Below are positions 42,364 through 51,268 of a stretch of DNA of 64,000 nt, piece after piece (within the stretch, counting starts at the first letter, position 1; each line of letters opens with the position of its first letter). The notes under the pieces are model-generated. The model did no database searches. It saw only the letters and a list, made by a program, of their open reading frames with translations, and was not told where the DNA came from. Made by a program: the position numbers and the translations under genes. The DNA is from Streptomyces mirabilis (GTDB lineage: Bacteria > Actinomycetota > Actinomycetes > Streptomycetales > Streptomycetaceae): positions 8,928,001 to 8,992,000 of the forward strand of contig NZ_CP074102.1 in NCBI RefSeq assembly GCF_018310535.1, written 5' to 3'.

Positions 42364-42585
42364 GCCCGTGGCTCCCCGGTGATCCTTCTGCGTAGAGAAC
42401 AGAAATGATCAACCAGGACCACGGGCGTCCTTCATCCAGGGGCGACAACTGCACTGCCGATCACAGCCTGTGACAGTCAGTCAACGTAGGTACGGCTGCA
42501 CCGCTCAAGTTCGAAGACCCCACCGGTGCAGAACGAGCAGGTGATCGGCCTGCCCGTTCTGCATCACGACCACGACCCTCCGAGC
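42364..42585. other. Gap with probable ISL3 end, no gene
   Basis: The bases around 42370-42410 (CCCCGGTGATCCTTCTGCGTAG) look like the outer end of the ISL3 element. Nothing else was recognised. Confidence 0.35.
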
Positions 42586-44466
42586 TCAGGCGTGGGAAAC
42601 CAGGTTCTGTTCGGTGCCGAGGGTGCTCATCCCAGTGTCGACGTACATCGTCGTCTCGCCGTCGGACCAGCGGATGACGAGGTCGTCGGTGCGGTGGTTG
42701 GTGGTGAAGTTGCCGGTCGTCATCACCGTGTTGTGGGTCCACAGCCCGTTGGGGTTCTGGATGCGTGCCTCGGTGCCGAGGGCGGAGGTGGTGGTGCCGA
42801 CGTAGTTGTCGAGTTCGCCGTCCGACCACTGCACCATCAGGTCCCACTTCTGGTTGCCGGAGAACTCGCCACTGGTGAGCAGTGTGGCGTTCTGCCAGGT
42901 GGAGTTGGGGTCTTGGAGCTTGTGTTCCTGCCCGAAGCCTCCGGCGCCCACATTGGTGTAGAGGGTGAGTTCGCCGTCGGACCAGCGCACCATCAAGTCC
43001 GTGACATAGGCCGAGGCGTTGAAACGGCCCGCGGCGATCTGGGTGGCGTGCTGCCACGTCGAGTTGGGGCCGATCATCTGGGTGCCGGCGACGGTGAGAC
43101 CGTTGGTGCCGACATCGCCGTAGAGGGTCACCTCGCCATCGGACCAGCGGACGAGCAGGTCGAACCGGTTCGACCCGGTGAAGTCGCCCGCGGTCATGGT
43201 CTCCGCGTGGGTCCAGGTCGAGTTGGGGGCCAGCAACTGGCGCTCTGTGATGAAGTGACCGTTGCCGTCATTGGTGTAGAGGGTCACCTCGCCGTCGGTC
43301 CACACCACGATCAGGTCGCTGTGGCCGGCGCCGTTGAAGTCGCCGGCGGCCATGAGCTTGGCGTGCTCCCACGTCGTGCCACTGCCCATGGAGTAGGGCA
43401 GGGGCGGCTGGTGGTACGGGCCGTGGTCGGTGTGCAGGCCCTTCTGGGCATCGTCGTAGAGCTGGAAGAACCGGTCGCCGTGCAGGGGGCTGTAGGTGAT
43501 CCGGTTGTACAGCGGGTTGTCGGTCTTCACATCGGGGCCGCCCTGCAGGAAGCCGCCCACATTGCCGATGATCTCGCCGGTTTCGCCCGAGGAGTCGAAC
43601 TTGGAGAACCACGGTCCGCCGGAGACCCCGCCCCACATACCGGCGCAGTCGATCTGCATCTGGTTGTAGGCCGGCAGTGGTGTCGTCCCGACGTTGGGGC
43701 AGCGGAAGGCGCGGTCCTGCGAGTCGTACTTGACCATGGGATAGCCGATGACAGTCACCTGGTTGACGAAGCCCGACGTTCGGGCCAGGGTGTTGGCGCC
43801 CACGAGGTCCTGGACCTTCCGCCCGCCGTTCTCCTTGAGGCTCGCGAAGGCGAAGTCCAGGTCGGAGTTGGCGCTCCGGTCCGAGGCGTACTGCGAGTCG
43901 CGGAACCACTCGTCGACCGGCCAGATTCCGTACGGCTGGTCGCCCGCCGACTTGGTGTGGTCGTACTTGGGCACGAACGCCGCGTTGTGGCCGAGGCAGT
44001 GACCGGCGGTGAGGATGAGGTTGCGCCCTGGGCTGCGTACCACGCTGGCTGTGCAGTTATGGGCCTTCATGTCACTTGTGGTACTGAAGAGCGTGCCGAC
44101 GGATTTGACGCCGTCGAAGTGCTCGCCGGTGATCCTGGTGGCGACGGATCGCTTCCCGCGCGGTGCCTTCCAGCCCTGCGGCTGCGCGATGCGGCCCGAG
44201 GGGTCGGTGGCCGAGGCCATGCGCTGGGGCGTCCAGAACCGGACGGCGTCCTGGACCGTCCACGTTCTGTTGCCGGCCGATGATGGTGCGACGGACGCCG
44301 AGGGACTCGCGGCGGCGGTTGTCTTGCCGGTGCGTGTCGACTGGGCCGTCACATGTCTGGTGGGGGCCGGGGTCGGTGTGACAGCTCGGGCCGCAGCGGC
44401 GTTGCCCAGCAGAAGCGCGGCGCACAGTGCGAACACACCCCCCAAGCCTATTCGTGTATTAAGCAA
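42586..44466 (-). CDS. Secreted trypsin-like protease fused to FG-GAP/VCBS-type repeats
   Basis: A 626-residue exported protein. A signal peptide (GVFALCAALLLGNAAAARA) and a Thr/Ser-rich linker precede a chymotrypsin-fold part with the triad His in LILTAGHCLG, Asp in SDLDFAFAS and Ser in GGVSGGPWFS. From about residue 340 there are five repeats of the type TWEHAKLMAAGDFNGAGHSDLIVVWTDGEVTLY (also TGSNRFDLLVRWSDGEVTLY, and so on), which form a beta-propeller or lectin-like surface. It could process or bind a polymer outside the cell. TTG at 44466 is the call; GTG at about 44436 is possible. Confidence 0.85.
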   Translation of the reverse strand: MLNTRIGLGGVFALCAALLLGNAAAARAVTPTPAPTRHVTAQSTRTGKTTAAASPSASVAPSSAGNRTWTVQDAVRFWTPQRMASATDPSGRIAQPQGWKAPRGKRSVATRITGEHFDGVKSVGTLFSTTSDMKAHNCTASVVRSPGRNLILTAGHCLGHNAAFVPKYDHTKSAGDQPYGIWPVDEWFRDSQYASDRSANSDLDFAFASLKENGGRKVQDLVGANTLARTSGFVNQVTVIGYPMVKYDSQDRAFRCPNVGTTPLPAYNQMQIDCAGMWGGVSGGPWFSKFDSSGETGEIIGNVGGFLQGGPDVKTDNPLYNRITYSPLHGDRFFQLYDDAQKGLHTDHGPYHQPPLPYSMGSGTTWEHAKLMAAGDFNGAGHSDLIVVWTDGEVTLYTNDGNGHFITERQLLAPNSTWTHAETMTAGDFTGSNRFDLLVRWSDGEVTLYGDVGTNGLTVAGTQMIGPNSTWQHATQIAAGRFNASAYVTDLMVRWSDGELTLYTNVGAGGFGQEHKLQDPNSTWQNATLLTSGEFSGNQKWDLMVQWSDGELDNYVGTTTSALGTEARIQNPNGLWTHNTVMTTGNFTTNHRTDDLVIRWSDGETTMYVDTGMSTLGTEQNLVSHA

Positions 44467-45185
44467 CTTAATTGCTCCAGGTCAGGCAGGCCTCAGGGCT
44501 CGATGAGCCGGGGCCACGCAAGCGGTTGACGGCCGACGCAGAGTGCGAGGCCGGGTCATTGCCTGGGGGAAGTTCAGTCCGTCGCCACGGATTGCGAGCG
44601 GCGGCCAGGCCCGCCGTTGCCGTGCGGCGACGCGGGCTGGGGACCTCCGCACTGACGGCGGCTTTCCGGGTGTCGGCGCTTCAGCGGGGGCGACTGATCG
44701 TGATCATGGTCCAGGCGCCCTGTGCAGTCACTGTCGACACCGCGGAGGCGAGGGTGCGGCCGCACAAGACGGCAGTGAGTATTCGGATGTCCGGCCCGGG
44801 CCCCCGACGGATGCGGTATCGGCACCCGGTGCCGGTTGCCCTCTGCGCCCACAGGGCGCCCCGGCAGGCGACGGGCTCGGTAGCCGGCCCGGCGCGGGTC
44901 GGCCGACAAACAGGCCATCACCTGCGGACAGGAGTCGACGCCCCTGTAATCCAGCCCAGCTCACAGCGCACCCCCCGATGCGTTCCCCCGTGCCGCCCGT
45001 GAGGCGGCATCCAGTCGACCGTGGTCAGCGGTCGCCGTTGCCATGATCGCACAATCCTCGAACATATGTACGCCTATATGTCCGGGCGTGGGATGACAGC
45101 CGTACGGCGGGCCCTCCCCACTGGCTCGGCACCGACCAACCGGCGAGAACGCAATGCCGGGGCGGGGCGCTGTACCGTGCGCCGT
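44467..45185. other. 719 bases without a convincing gene
   Basis: The first 60 bases are the promoter region of the protease (AT-rich TATTAAGCAACTTAATTGC). The rest shows only Arg/Pro/Gly-rich frames on both strands. It may hold a decayed gene. An AT-rich CATATGTACGCCTATATGTCC near 45060-45080 could be a promoter. Confidence 0.4.
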
Positions 45186-45803
45186 CTACCGCAGTCGGGG
45201 TGCGCCGAGGTGAACGGTGTCGCAGAACACCGGGGTCACATTCCGGCCGTGTGGGTCGGTGATCTGCACGGTAGCGCCATAGTCGGTGGGCGCGGGGTGC
45301 GGCGGCACCACCTCGATGCGTGGGTCGTCGTCGACCGGTATGGAGCAGGAACCGTCAGGGGCAGGGGACGCAGGGTAGAAGAGCGGGAAGTCGACCGCGT
45401 TGCCGGGATCCAGCATCAGGCGGACCGGCGCCTTCGCTTTCGGCTCCGACCAGACGGCCGGCCCTTTGCCCGCGTAAGCGTGAAGCTCCGGATAGCCGTT
45501 GAAGGCGCAGGACGCGGTGCTGGTGTTGGTCGCGCTCAGCAGGGCCGTCGGCGCCTTGCTCGACTTGTCGGCGAGGCGCGTCAGTCTCCATCGCAGCTGC
45601 TTGGTGCCGCATGCGGCACCTGGTCGGACGCCTGCCGAGGTCGAGGGCGACACGGTCGTCTGTGACGGTTCGACGGTCGGCGCCGTTGTCCGTGACGGCC
45701 CGGTGGTCGGCTGCGCGGCAACACGGTGTTCTGGACCGCAGGCTGCAGCAGCCACAACCACCCCCAGGCTGATCGCGCAGACTGCCGCTGTTCGCCGTGC
45801 CAT
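45186..45803 (-). CDS. DUF4232-type lipoprotein
   Basis: A 205-residue lipoprotein. The lipobox VVVAAAAC has Cys22. After a Thr/Ser-rich linker the domain begins CGTKQLRWRLTRLADKSSKAPTALLSATNTSTASCAFNGYPELHAYAGKGPAVW, the DUF4232 pattern with conserved Cys and SCAFNGYPE. ATG at 45803 follows GGGGGAT. The role is unknown; such proteins sit on the outer face of the membrane in Streptomyces. A stop-to-stop frame extends further upstream but is not coding there. Confidence 0.85.
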   Translation of the reverse strand: MARRTAAVCAISLGVVVAAAACGPEHRVAAQPTTGPSRTTAPTVEPSQTTVSPSTSAGVRPGAACGTKQLRWRLTRLADKSSKAPTALLSATNTSTASCAFNGYPELHAYAGKGPAVWSEPKAKAPVRLMLDPGNAVDFPLFYPASPAPDGSCSIPVDDDPRIEVVPPHPAPTDYGATVQITDPHGRNVTPVFCDTVHLGAPRLR

Positions 45804-46008
45804 GAGTACATCCCCCTGGCGGAGCACCCCTGCAAAGGCCGTGTGCCCCCGCTTCCGACTCCCGGACAGGGAGATGCACACGCCTCCCGGAAGGTTCCCA
45901 AGGCTGATTCCCCACGCCCATGCCTGAGCCATCTTCCGACCACCACGGCCCCCATGACAGGGCAGTGCCCGCGAGAAGCGCTCCCGCATCGCACAATCCC
46001 TTGGGGAT

Positions 46009-46292
46009 TCACGCAATAGCGGCCAGACCTCTCGGCCGAGTGAGCCCGGCCAGGGTGTACTCGACGCCGAACCGGCGGCGCACGATCTCGGCGATCCGGG
46101 CTGGCGTCCAGCACTGGTCACTCCAGCCGAAGGCGGCCGGACCGGCATCCAACGCCGTTTCCAGAACGCGCAGTTGTCCCGGATCGAGCTTGCAGCGGGC
46201 ACCGCCAGGACCCTTGGAGGCCAGAACATGCCGACCACCGGACCAGACGTGTTCGCGTACTTCGGCCCGGGCGGTGCGGACCGCCGGCCAAC
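46009..46292 (-). pseudogene. IS630-family transposase, N-terminal remnant
   Basis: The frame has VLASKGPGGARCKLDPGQLRVLETALDAGPAAFGWSDQCWTPARIAEIVRRRFGVEYTLAGL, the winged-helix DNA-binding part of Streptomyces IS630 transposases. It ends soon after at 46009 instead of continuing to the catalytic domain. The upstream start is cut by the IS1380 element that begins at 46297. Confidence 0.75.
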
Positions 46293-46296
46293 CTAA

Positions 46297-47968
46297 CCTC
46301 GGGCTTTCACGAGGTGGTCTGTCCGAGGCTTGATCACAAACGCGAGAAGTGCTCCTGACCTGGAACGATAGGACTTGTCGAGGGTCCAGATCGTGCCGTG
46401 GAAAGAAGCACTTCTCAGGTGAAGAAGCATATCGGGTCGTACCCGCGTGTCCGCGTTGAGGGCAGCGGTCGTGGAGTGGTCTCGCAGGCCGGGACCGTGC
46501 TGCTGGTGGAGACAGTCCGCAAGACGGGCCTGGATACTGCGATATCGGCGGCTCTGGCACCCTGGCGCAAGCCGCGGGCGGTGCACGATCCCGGCAAGAT
46601 CCTGCTGGATGTGGCGCTCGCGGTCGCCCTCGGTGGCGACTGCCTGGCCGACATCGGCATGCTGCGGGCCGAGCCGGCCGTGTTCGGGCCGGTGGCCTCG
46701 GACCCGACAGTCTCCCGGCTGATCGACACGCTCGCAGCGGGCGGCCAACGCGCCCTGAACGCGATCCGCAGTGCCCGGTCCCAAGTGCGTCAACATGTAT
46801 GGAAGTTGGCCGGGTAGACGGCGCCGGATGCGACCGGTTCTGTGACCGTGGACCTGGACGGCGTCCTGGTGATCGCGCACTCCGACAAGGAAGACACGGC
46901 TGCGACCTGGAAGAAGACCTTCGGCCACCACCCGCTGATGGGCTTCGTCGACCACGGGACGGGCGGGTCCGGCGAGCCTGTGGCCGGTCTGCTCAGACCC
47001 GGAAACGCCGGCAGCAACACCGCCGCCGATCACATCACGACCACCCAACTGGCCCTGGCCCAGCTGCCCAAGTCCTATCGGCGCGGGCGCCGGACGCTGA
47101 TCCGCACCGACTCCGCGGGCGGCACCCACGAGTTCGTGGCCTGGCTCGCGAAACGCGGACGGTGGCTGTCGTATTCGGTCGGCATGACCATCACCGACGC
47201 AATTCACCAGGCCGTACTCAAGGTGCCGCTCGCGGCATGGACGCCGGCCGTCGAGCCCGACGGAGAGATCCGCGACGGGGCCTGGGTGGCCGAACTCACC
47301 GGCGGCATGCTCGACGGCTGGCCGAAGGGCATGCGGCTGATCGTCCGGAAGGAACGACCGCACCCCGGCGCCCAGTTGAGGATCACGGATGCCGACGGCA
47401 TGCGGATCACGTGCTTCGCCACCAACACCACCGGCCGGCCCATCGCCGAGCTCGAACTCCGCCACCGCCTGCGGGCACGGGCCGAGGACCGCGTCCGGGC
47501 TGCCCGCGCGACCGGCCTGCGGAACCTGCCCCTGCACGACACCGCGCAAAACAGGGTCTGGCTGGAGATCGTTCAGATCGCACTCGACCTGCTGGCCTGG
47601 ATGCCGATGCTTGCACTGAATGGCCAGGCCCGGCTCTGGGAGCCCAAGAGACTCCGTCTGCGGCTGTTCTCCGCCGCCGCCCACCTCGTGAACACCGGCC
47701 GTCGGCGCTGGCTCCGCCTGTCCGCCCGATGGCCCTGGACCGACGTCATCACCCACGGCAATCAACAGGCTCCACGCTCTGCCGAACCCGGGCTGACCAG
47801 CCACTTCGACCGTCCCAACAACCCGCACCACCACACCGGTGAAGTGGTACCCGGCGCCCACCCGACCCGACAGCCGGGCCCTCAGCCTGCCCCAGCCCCG
47901 AAAAGACCGCACCCGACGAACGCAGAGTTCCCGCCAGCAAACTCACGGGGACTCATGAACGATCGAGG
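46297..47968 (+). mobile_element. IS1380-family element
   Basis: Imperfect ends: CCTCGGGCTTTCACGAG at 46297-46313 and, on the other strand, CCTCGATCGTTCATGAG at 47952-47968 (13 of 17 bases). The left flank is CTAA and the right flank was CTAG before a later insertion at its TA, so a 4-bp duplication is possible. Size is 1.67 kb, standard for IS1380. It sits on an IS630 remnant and is abutted by the IS630-cpt transposon. Confidence 0.7.
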
Positions 47969-47972
47969 CTAG
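46398..47972 (+). pseudogene. IS1380-family transposase interrupted by an in-frame amber codon
   Basis: The frame 46398-46814 (MERSTSQVKKHIGSYPRVRVEGSGRGVVSQAG ... SQVRQHVWKLAG) is stopped by TAG at 46815-46817. It then continues in the same frame as TAPDATGSVTVDLDGVLVIAHSDKEDTAATWKKTFGHHPL, with the first DDE Asp in DLDGVL, IRTDSAGGTHEF with the second, and the C-terminal ARWPWTDVI. Only one codon is wrong (GAG or CAG to TAG would do it). The final stop TAG at 47970-47972 is made by the TA of the neighbouring transposon. Confidence 0.85.
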
Positions 47973-48001
47973 TGCTCTGACCGCGAAGGTTCACCGGGTT
48001 G
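47972..48001 (+). repeat. Left terminal inverted repeat of the IS630-cpt transposon
   Basis: 30 bases starting GTGCTCTGACCGCG, next to the TA target duplication. Confidence 0.9.
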
Positions 48002-48070
48002 CCGTTCGCGGTGCGGGACTTGCGCGCGGTTGGATGTGTGCCGACATCCAATCTGGTGCGTGGAGGCGCG

Positions 48071-49191
48071 GTGGCAGAGCCGGTCAAGGTCCGCAGACTG
48101 ACCGACCAGGAAGGGCAGAGGCTTCAGCAGATTGTGCGCCGGGGCAGCACCAGTACGGTGCGCTACCGGCGCGCGATGATGATCCTGGCCTCGGCCGGAG
48201 GTAACCGGGTTCCGGTGATCGCCCAGCTGATCCAAGCCGACGAGGACACGGTGCGCGATGTGATCCACCGGTTCAACGAGATCGGCCTGGCCTGCTTGGA
48301 CCCTCAGTGGGCGGGAGGCCGTCCCCGCCTGCTCAGCCCTGACGACGAGGACTTCGTCATCCAGACGGCCACCACCCGCCCCCGCACACTCGACCAGCCC
48401 TTCACCCGCTGGTCCATCCGCAAACTCGCCGCCTATCTGCGCAAAGTCCACGGCAGGGTGATCCGCATCGGCCGTGAGGCTCTGCGAATGCTACTGGCCC
48501 GCCGCGGGGTCACCTTCCAGCGCACCAAGACGTGGAAGGAGTCAACCGACCCCGCCCGCGACGCCAAGCTCGACCGGATCGAGCACGTCCTGGAGCACTT
48601 CCCGGACCGCACGTTCGCCTTCGATGAGTTCGGCCCGCTGGGCATCCGGCCCACCGCAGGATCCTGCTGGGCCCAACGCAGCCGGCCCGACCGGCTGCCG
48701 GCGACTTACCACCGCGCCCACGGCGTCACCTATTTCCACGGCTGCTACTCCGTCGGTGACGACACCCTGTGGGGCGTCAACCGCCGCCGCAAAGGCACGG
48801 CCAACACCCTCACGGCCCTGAAGTCGATCCGGGCAGCCCCCCCGACGGCGCCCCGATCTACATCATCCTGGACAACCTCTCCGCCCACACGGGCAACAAG
48901 ATCCGCCGCTGGGCGAAGAAGAACAAGGTCGAACTGTGCTTCACCCCGACCAACGCCTCCTGGGCCAACCCGATCGAAGCGCACTTCGGACCGCTGCGGC
49001 AGTTCACCCTTGCCAACTCCCACCACCCCAACCACACCGTCCAGACCCGCGAGCTGCACCGTTACCTGCGCTGGCGCAACACCCATGCCCGCCACCCCGA
49101 CGTGCTGGCCGCCCAACGCCGCGAACGCTCCCGGATCCGCAGCGAGAAGGGCATCCGCTGGGGAGGACGGCCCCTGGCCCCAGCGGCCTGA
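48071..49191 (+). CDS. IS630-family transposase, two frames joined by a probable -1 frameshift
   Basis: The first frame starts at GTG 48071 (GGAGG upstream). It reads AEPVKVRRLTDQEGQRLQQIVRRGSTSTVRYRRAMMILASAGGNRVPVIAQLIQADEDTVRDVIHRFNEIG, a winged-helix DNA-binding part, and then FAFDEFGPLGI with the first catalytic Asp-Glu. At a run of seven C (48835-48842) the family continues in the -1 frame: PDGAPIYIILDNLSAHTGNKIRRWAKKNK (second Asp) and FTPTNASWANPIEAHFGPLR (final Glu), with a stop at 49189-49191. Read without shift, the product ends in nonsense at 49312. IS630 enzymes are often made this way, so this is probably not damage. Confidence 0.88.
48834..48843 (+). promoter_or_regulatory. Probable programmed -1 frameshift site of the IS630 transposase
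   Basis: In the zero frame the codons are GCC CCC CCG. The heptamer C CCC CCG fits the slippery X XXY YYZ pattern, and a slip of one base back gives CCC GAC GGC, the start of PDGAPIYIILDN. No downstream pseudoknot was checked. Confidence 0.6.
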
Positions 49192-49236
49192 TCGTCACGG
49201 CGCCCCGGTCATAGCGGCAGACAGCCGCGCTGTCGA

Positions 49237-49767
49237 TCACCTGACACGTGCGGCGATGGCCCGTGCGCACTCCATCGACTCGGCATGCGTGGTGTCCACC
49301 TCCAGGTCATAGACCACGCCTCGGTGGACCACATCCGCCTGGGACACGGCCATCCCGATGACCCGATCGCCTCGTGCGACCTCACGGCCTGCGGCAACCG
49401 CACTGTCACACCGGACGCCGACCCACAGCACCCGCAGGTCACGCAAAGTCTTCTGCCACCGCTGCTGCGAGTCCGCTCCGCCGAGGAAGACCTCATCGAC
49501 GATGACCCGGGCGCCCGCACGGGCCATCGCGGCGACTCCCTCGATCCATGCCGCTTCCAGCGTCCGGAACTCCGGCCCGACGACCACCTCTCCGTCCGGA
49601 GCGAACTCGATCCCCGCATCCGACGCCTGCATGGACGCTGGCATCGCGTCAACCAGCGTGTCGGTCCCGAGAGCCAGCCACGGATCCGGCAGGACCGCCT
49701 GCAGACACCGGGCGATCCCGGACTTCCCGGAGCTGGAACCACCGTTGAGAACGATCACCTCAGTCAT
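49237..49767 (-). CDS. cpt: Chloramphenicol 3-O-phosphotransferase-type enzyme
   Basis: A 176-residue P-loop kinase. The ATP loop is [17 protein letters not shown] (residues 7-23). Asp36 in [13 protein letters not shown] sits where the catalytic Asp37 of S. venezuelae CPT stands. [34 protein letters not shown] and [28 protein letters not shown] follow that enzyme closely. It would inactivate chloramphenicol by phosphorylating its 3-hydroxyl; the real substrate here is unproven. ATG at 49767 fits the family start. It lies inside the IS630 transposon as a passenger, pointing against the transposase, and its frame is intact. Confidence 0.92.
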   Translation of the reverse strand: MTEVIVLNGGSSSGKSGIARCLQAVLPDPWLALGTDTLVDAMPASMQASDAGIEFAPDGEVVVGPEFRTLEAAWIEGVAAMARAGARVIVDEVFLGGADSQQRWQKTLRDLRVLWVGVRCDSAVAAGREVARGDRVIGMAVSQADVVHRGVVYDLEVDTTHAESMECARAIAARVR

Positions 49768-49835
49768 CACCGCGCCACAGTAGAGGCACCGCAGCAACCC
49801 CCGAAACGGATTTCCGCGAACGCTGCCGCCTCCTA

Positions 49836-49865
49836 CAACCCGGTGAACCTTCCCGGTCAGAGCAC
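49836..49865 (-). repeat. Right terminal inverted repeat of the IS630-cpt transposon
   Basis: Reverse complement of the left repeat with one mismatch in 30 bases; followed by TA. Confidence 0.9.
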
Positions 49866-50041
49866 TAGATGATCGATTCCAAGGGGTAGTTGCGGCTGCG
49901 GGTGACCGATGAGCCTTGCTGATTCCTGTGACCGGCGCCCTTCGTGGTGACAGTCAGGTCCGGTTGACGGGCCTCGTATGGGGACAGCCGACGGGAGTAG
50001 ATTCTGGCCCTGAATGCAGGCACAGATAAGGAGCGCGGCCA

Positions 50042-50551
50042 GTGACCAGCGACAATCGCATAGGACCGCCCAGTTTTGGAAGCGAACGCGACGTGCTGCG
50101 GGCTTTTCTCGACTACCATCGCGCGACCCTCGCCATGAAGTGCGAAGGGCTTACCGACGAGGAATTGCGGCAGCAGTCGATGCCGCCGTCCACGCTTTCG
50201 CTACTCGGTCTGGTGCGGCACATGGCGGAGGTGGAGTGTGCTTGGTTCCGTCGAGTGTTCGAGGACAACGACGCTCCCATGGTCTGGTCCGACAAGATCG
50301 ACTTCCAGGCGGCCTACGACGCGAGCGCGTCGACCAGGGACGAGGCGTTCGTAGCCTGGGAGGCCGAGGTGGAGAACTCCCGCCGTATCGAGCGGGAGGC
50401 CGAGTCCCTGGACCAGGCCGGGTATCAGCCAAGATGGGGTGAGGAGGTATCGCTGCGGATGGTGATGGTGCACGTGCTCCTGGAGTACGGCCGCCACAAC
50501 GGGCACGCGGACTTTCTGCGTGAGGGTGTCGACGGGACTGTGGGCGCCTGA
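50042..50551 (+). CDS. DinB/DUF664-family protein
   Basis: A 169-residue four-helix protein of the DinB superfamily (YfiT-like metal-binding group). Family signs are VLRAFLDYHRATLAMKCEGLTDEELRQQSMPPSTLSLLGLVRHMAEVECAWFRRVF with a metal-ligand His in VRHMAEVE, and HVLLEYGRHNGHADFLRE with two more His (HNGHAD). It may be a thiol transferase or a detoxifying enzyme. GTG at 50042 with GGAGCG upstream. It is intact, between the transposon and an IS607 element. Confidence 0.85.
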   Translation: MTSDNRIGPPSFGSERDVLRAFLDYHRATLAMKCEGLTDEELRQQSMPPSTLSLLGLVRHMAEVECAWFRRVFEDNDAPMVWSDKIDFQAAYDASASTRDEAFVAWEAEVENSRRIEREAESLDQAGYQPRWGEEVSLRMVMVHVLLEYGRHNGHADFLREGVDGTVGA

Positions 50552-50684
50552 GTCCGCAGGAGCCACCGGTCTCCCATTGCTGATCCATTCCAGAGAATCG
50601 CCCGCGCGGCTGGAAGGAGGGGTGAACAACAGTCGCATTTTTCATCAGTAGTTATCTGCCTTCATCAGTCTTTATCATGGTTGC

Positions 50685-51268
50685 GTGAAGCTTTCCGAGT
50701 GGGCGGCGCGCAACGGCGTGCACTACCAGACCGCGTGGGCCTGGGCGAAGGAGGGGCGTATGCCGGTCCCTGTCGTGCAGACGCCGTCCGGTATGTGGCT
50801 GGTCGAAGAGTCCGCTCCCGAGGTCGTTGGGCGGACGGTGGCGTACTGCCGTGTTTCGTCCGGCGACCAGAAGGCGGATCTTGACCGGCAGGTCTCCCGT
50901 GTCGTCCAGGGAGCAGGCGGGCTGGGGCTCGCCGTTGCCGAGGTTGTGACCGAGGTCGGGTCGGGATTGAACGGGAATCGGCGCAAAGCTGCACCGTGTC
51001 CTGTCGGACCCGGCCGTTGCCGTCATCGTCGTGGAGCATCGCGACCGGCTGGCCCGTTTCGGTGTCGAGCAGCTGGAATCGGCACTGTCGGCTTCCGGCC
51101 GGCGCTGGTGGTACTCGATCCGCAGGAGACGACCAGCGACCTGGTCCGGGACATCACCGAAGTCCTCACCTCGATGTGTGCCCGACTGTATGGGCAGCGA
51201 GCGGCGAAGAACCGGGCCGCACGCGCTATCGCCGAGGCCACCCCCCGGCGGCGGAGACGACCGGGTGA
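50685..51268 (+). pseudogene. tnpA: IS607 serine recombinase TnpA with three frameshifts
   Basis: Segment one (frame of 50685) has the MerR-like HTH MKLSEWAARNGVHYQTAWAWAKEGRMP and the resolvase start TVAYCRVSSGDQKADLDRQV with the catalytic Ser. After GNRRK (50985) an extra A shifts the frame to HRVLSDPAVAVIVVEHRDRLARFGVEQLESALSASGRR. Near 51103 it returns to VVLDPQETTSDLVRDITEVLTSMCARLYGQRAAKNRAARAIAEATP. A third missing base in a C run near 51243 restores the stop TGA at 51266-51268. All parts of the family are present, so the three single-base changes are the only defect. Confidence 0.8.

Larger units (their letters stand above)
47972..49865. mobile_element. IS630-type transposon carrying a chloramphenicol phosphotransferase gene
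   Basis: A 1.9-kb unit with 30-base inverted repeats that differ at one position (47972-48001 and 49836-49865). Both start GTGCTCTGACCG and continue GAAGGTTCACCGGGTTG. Both ends are flanked by TA (47970-47971 and 49866-49867), the target duplication of IS630/mariner elements. Inside are a transposase gene split over two frames and, in the opposite direction and 45 bases away, an intact cpt gene. The high repeat identity indicates a recent insertion. Confidence 0.88.

Noticed and set aside
44574..44921. 115-codon minus-strand ORF in the 44.5-45.2 kb gap
   Set aside because: Composition is that of a random GC-rich frame (many Arg, Pro, His); no start signal or family.
46293..47912. 539-codon minus-strand frame
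   Set aside because: Antisense of the IS1380 transposase; no family features.
48071..49191. IS630 transposase as a dead gene
   Set aside because: The frame change lies at a slippery C-run, and the rest of the element is recent and complete, so a programmed shift is the better reading.
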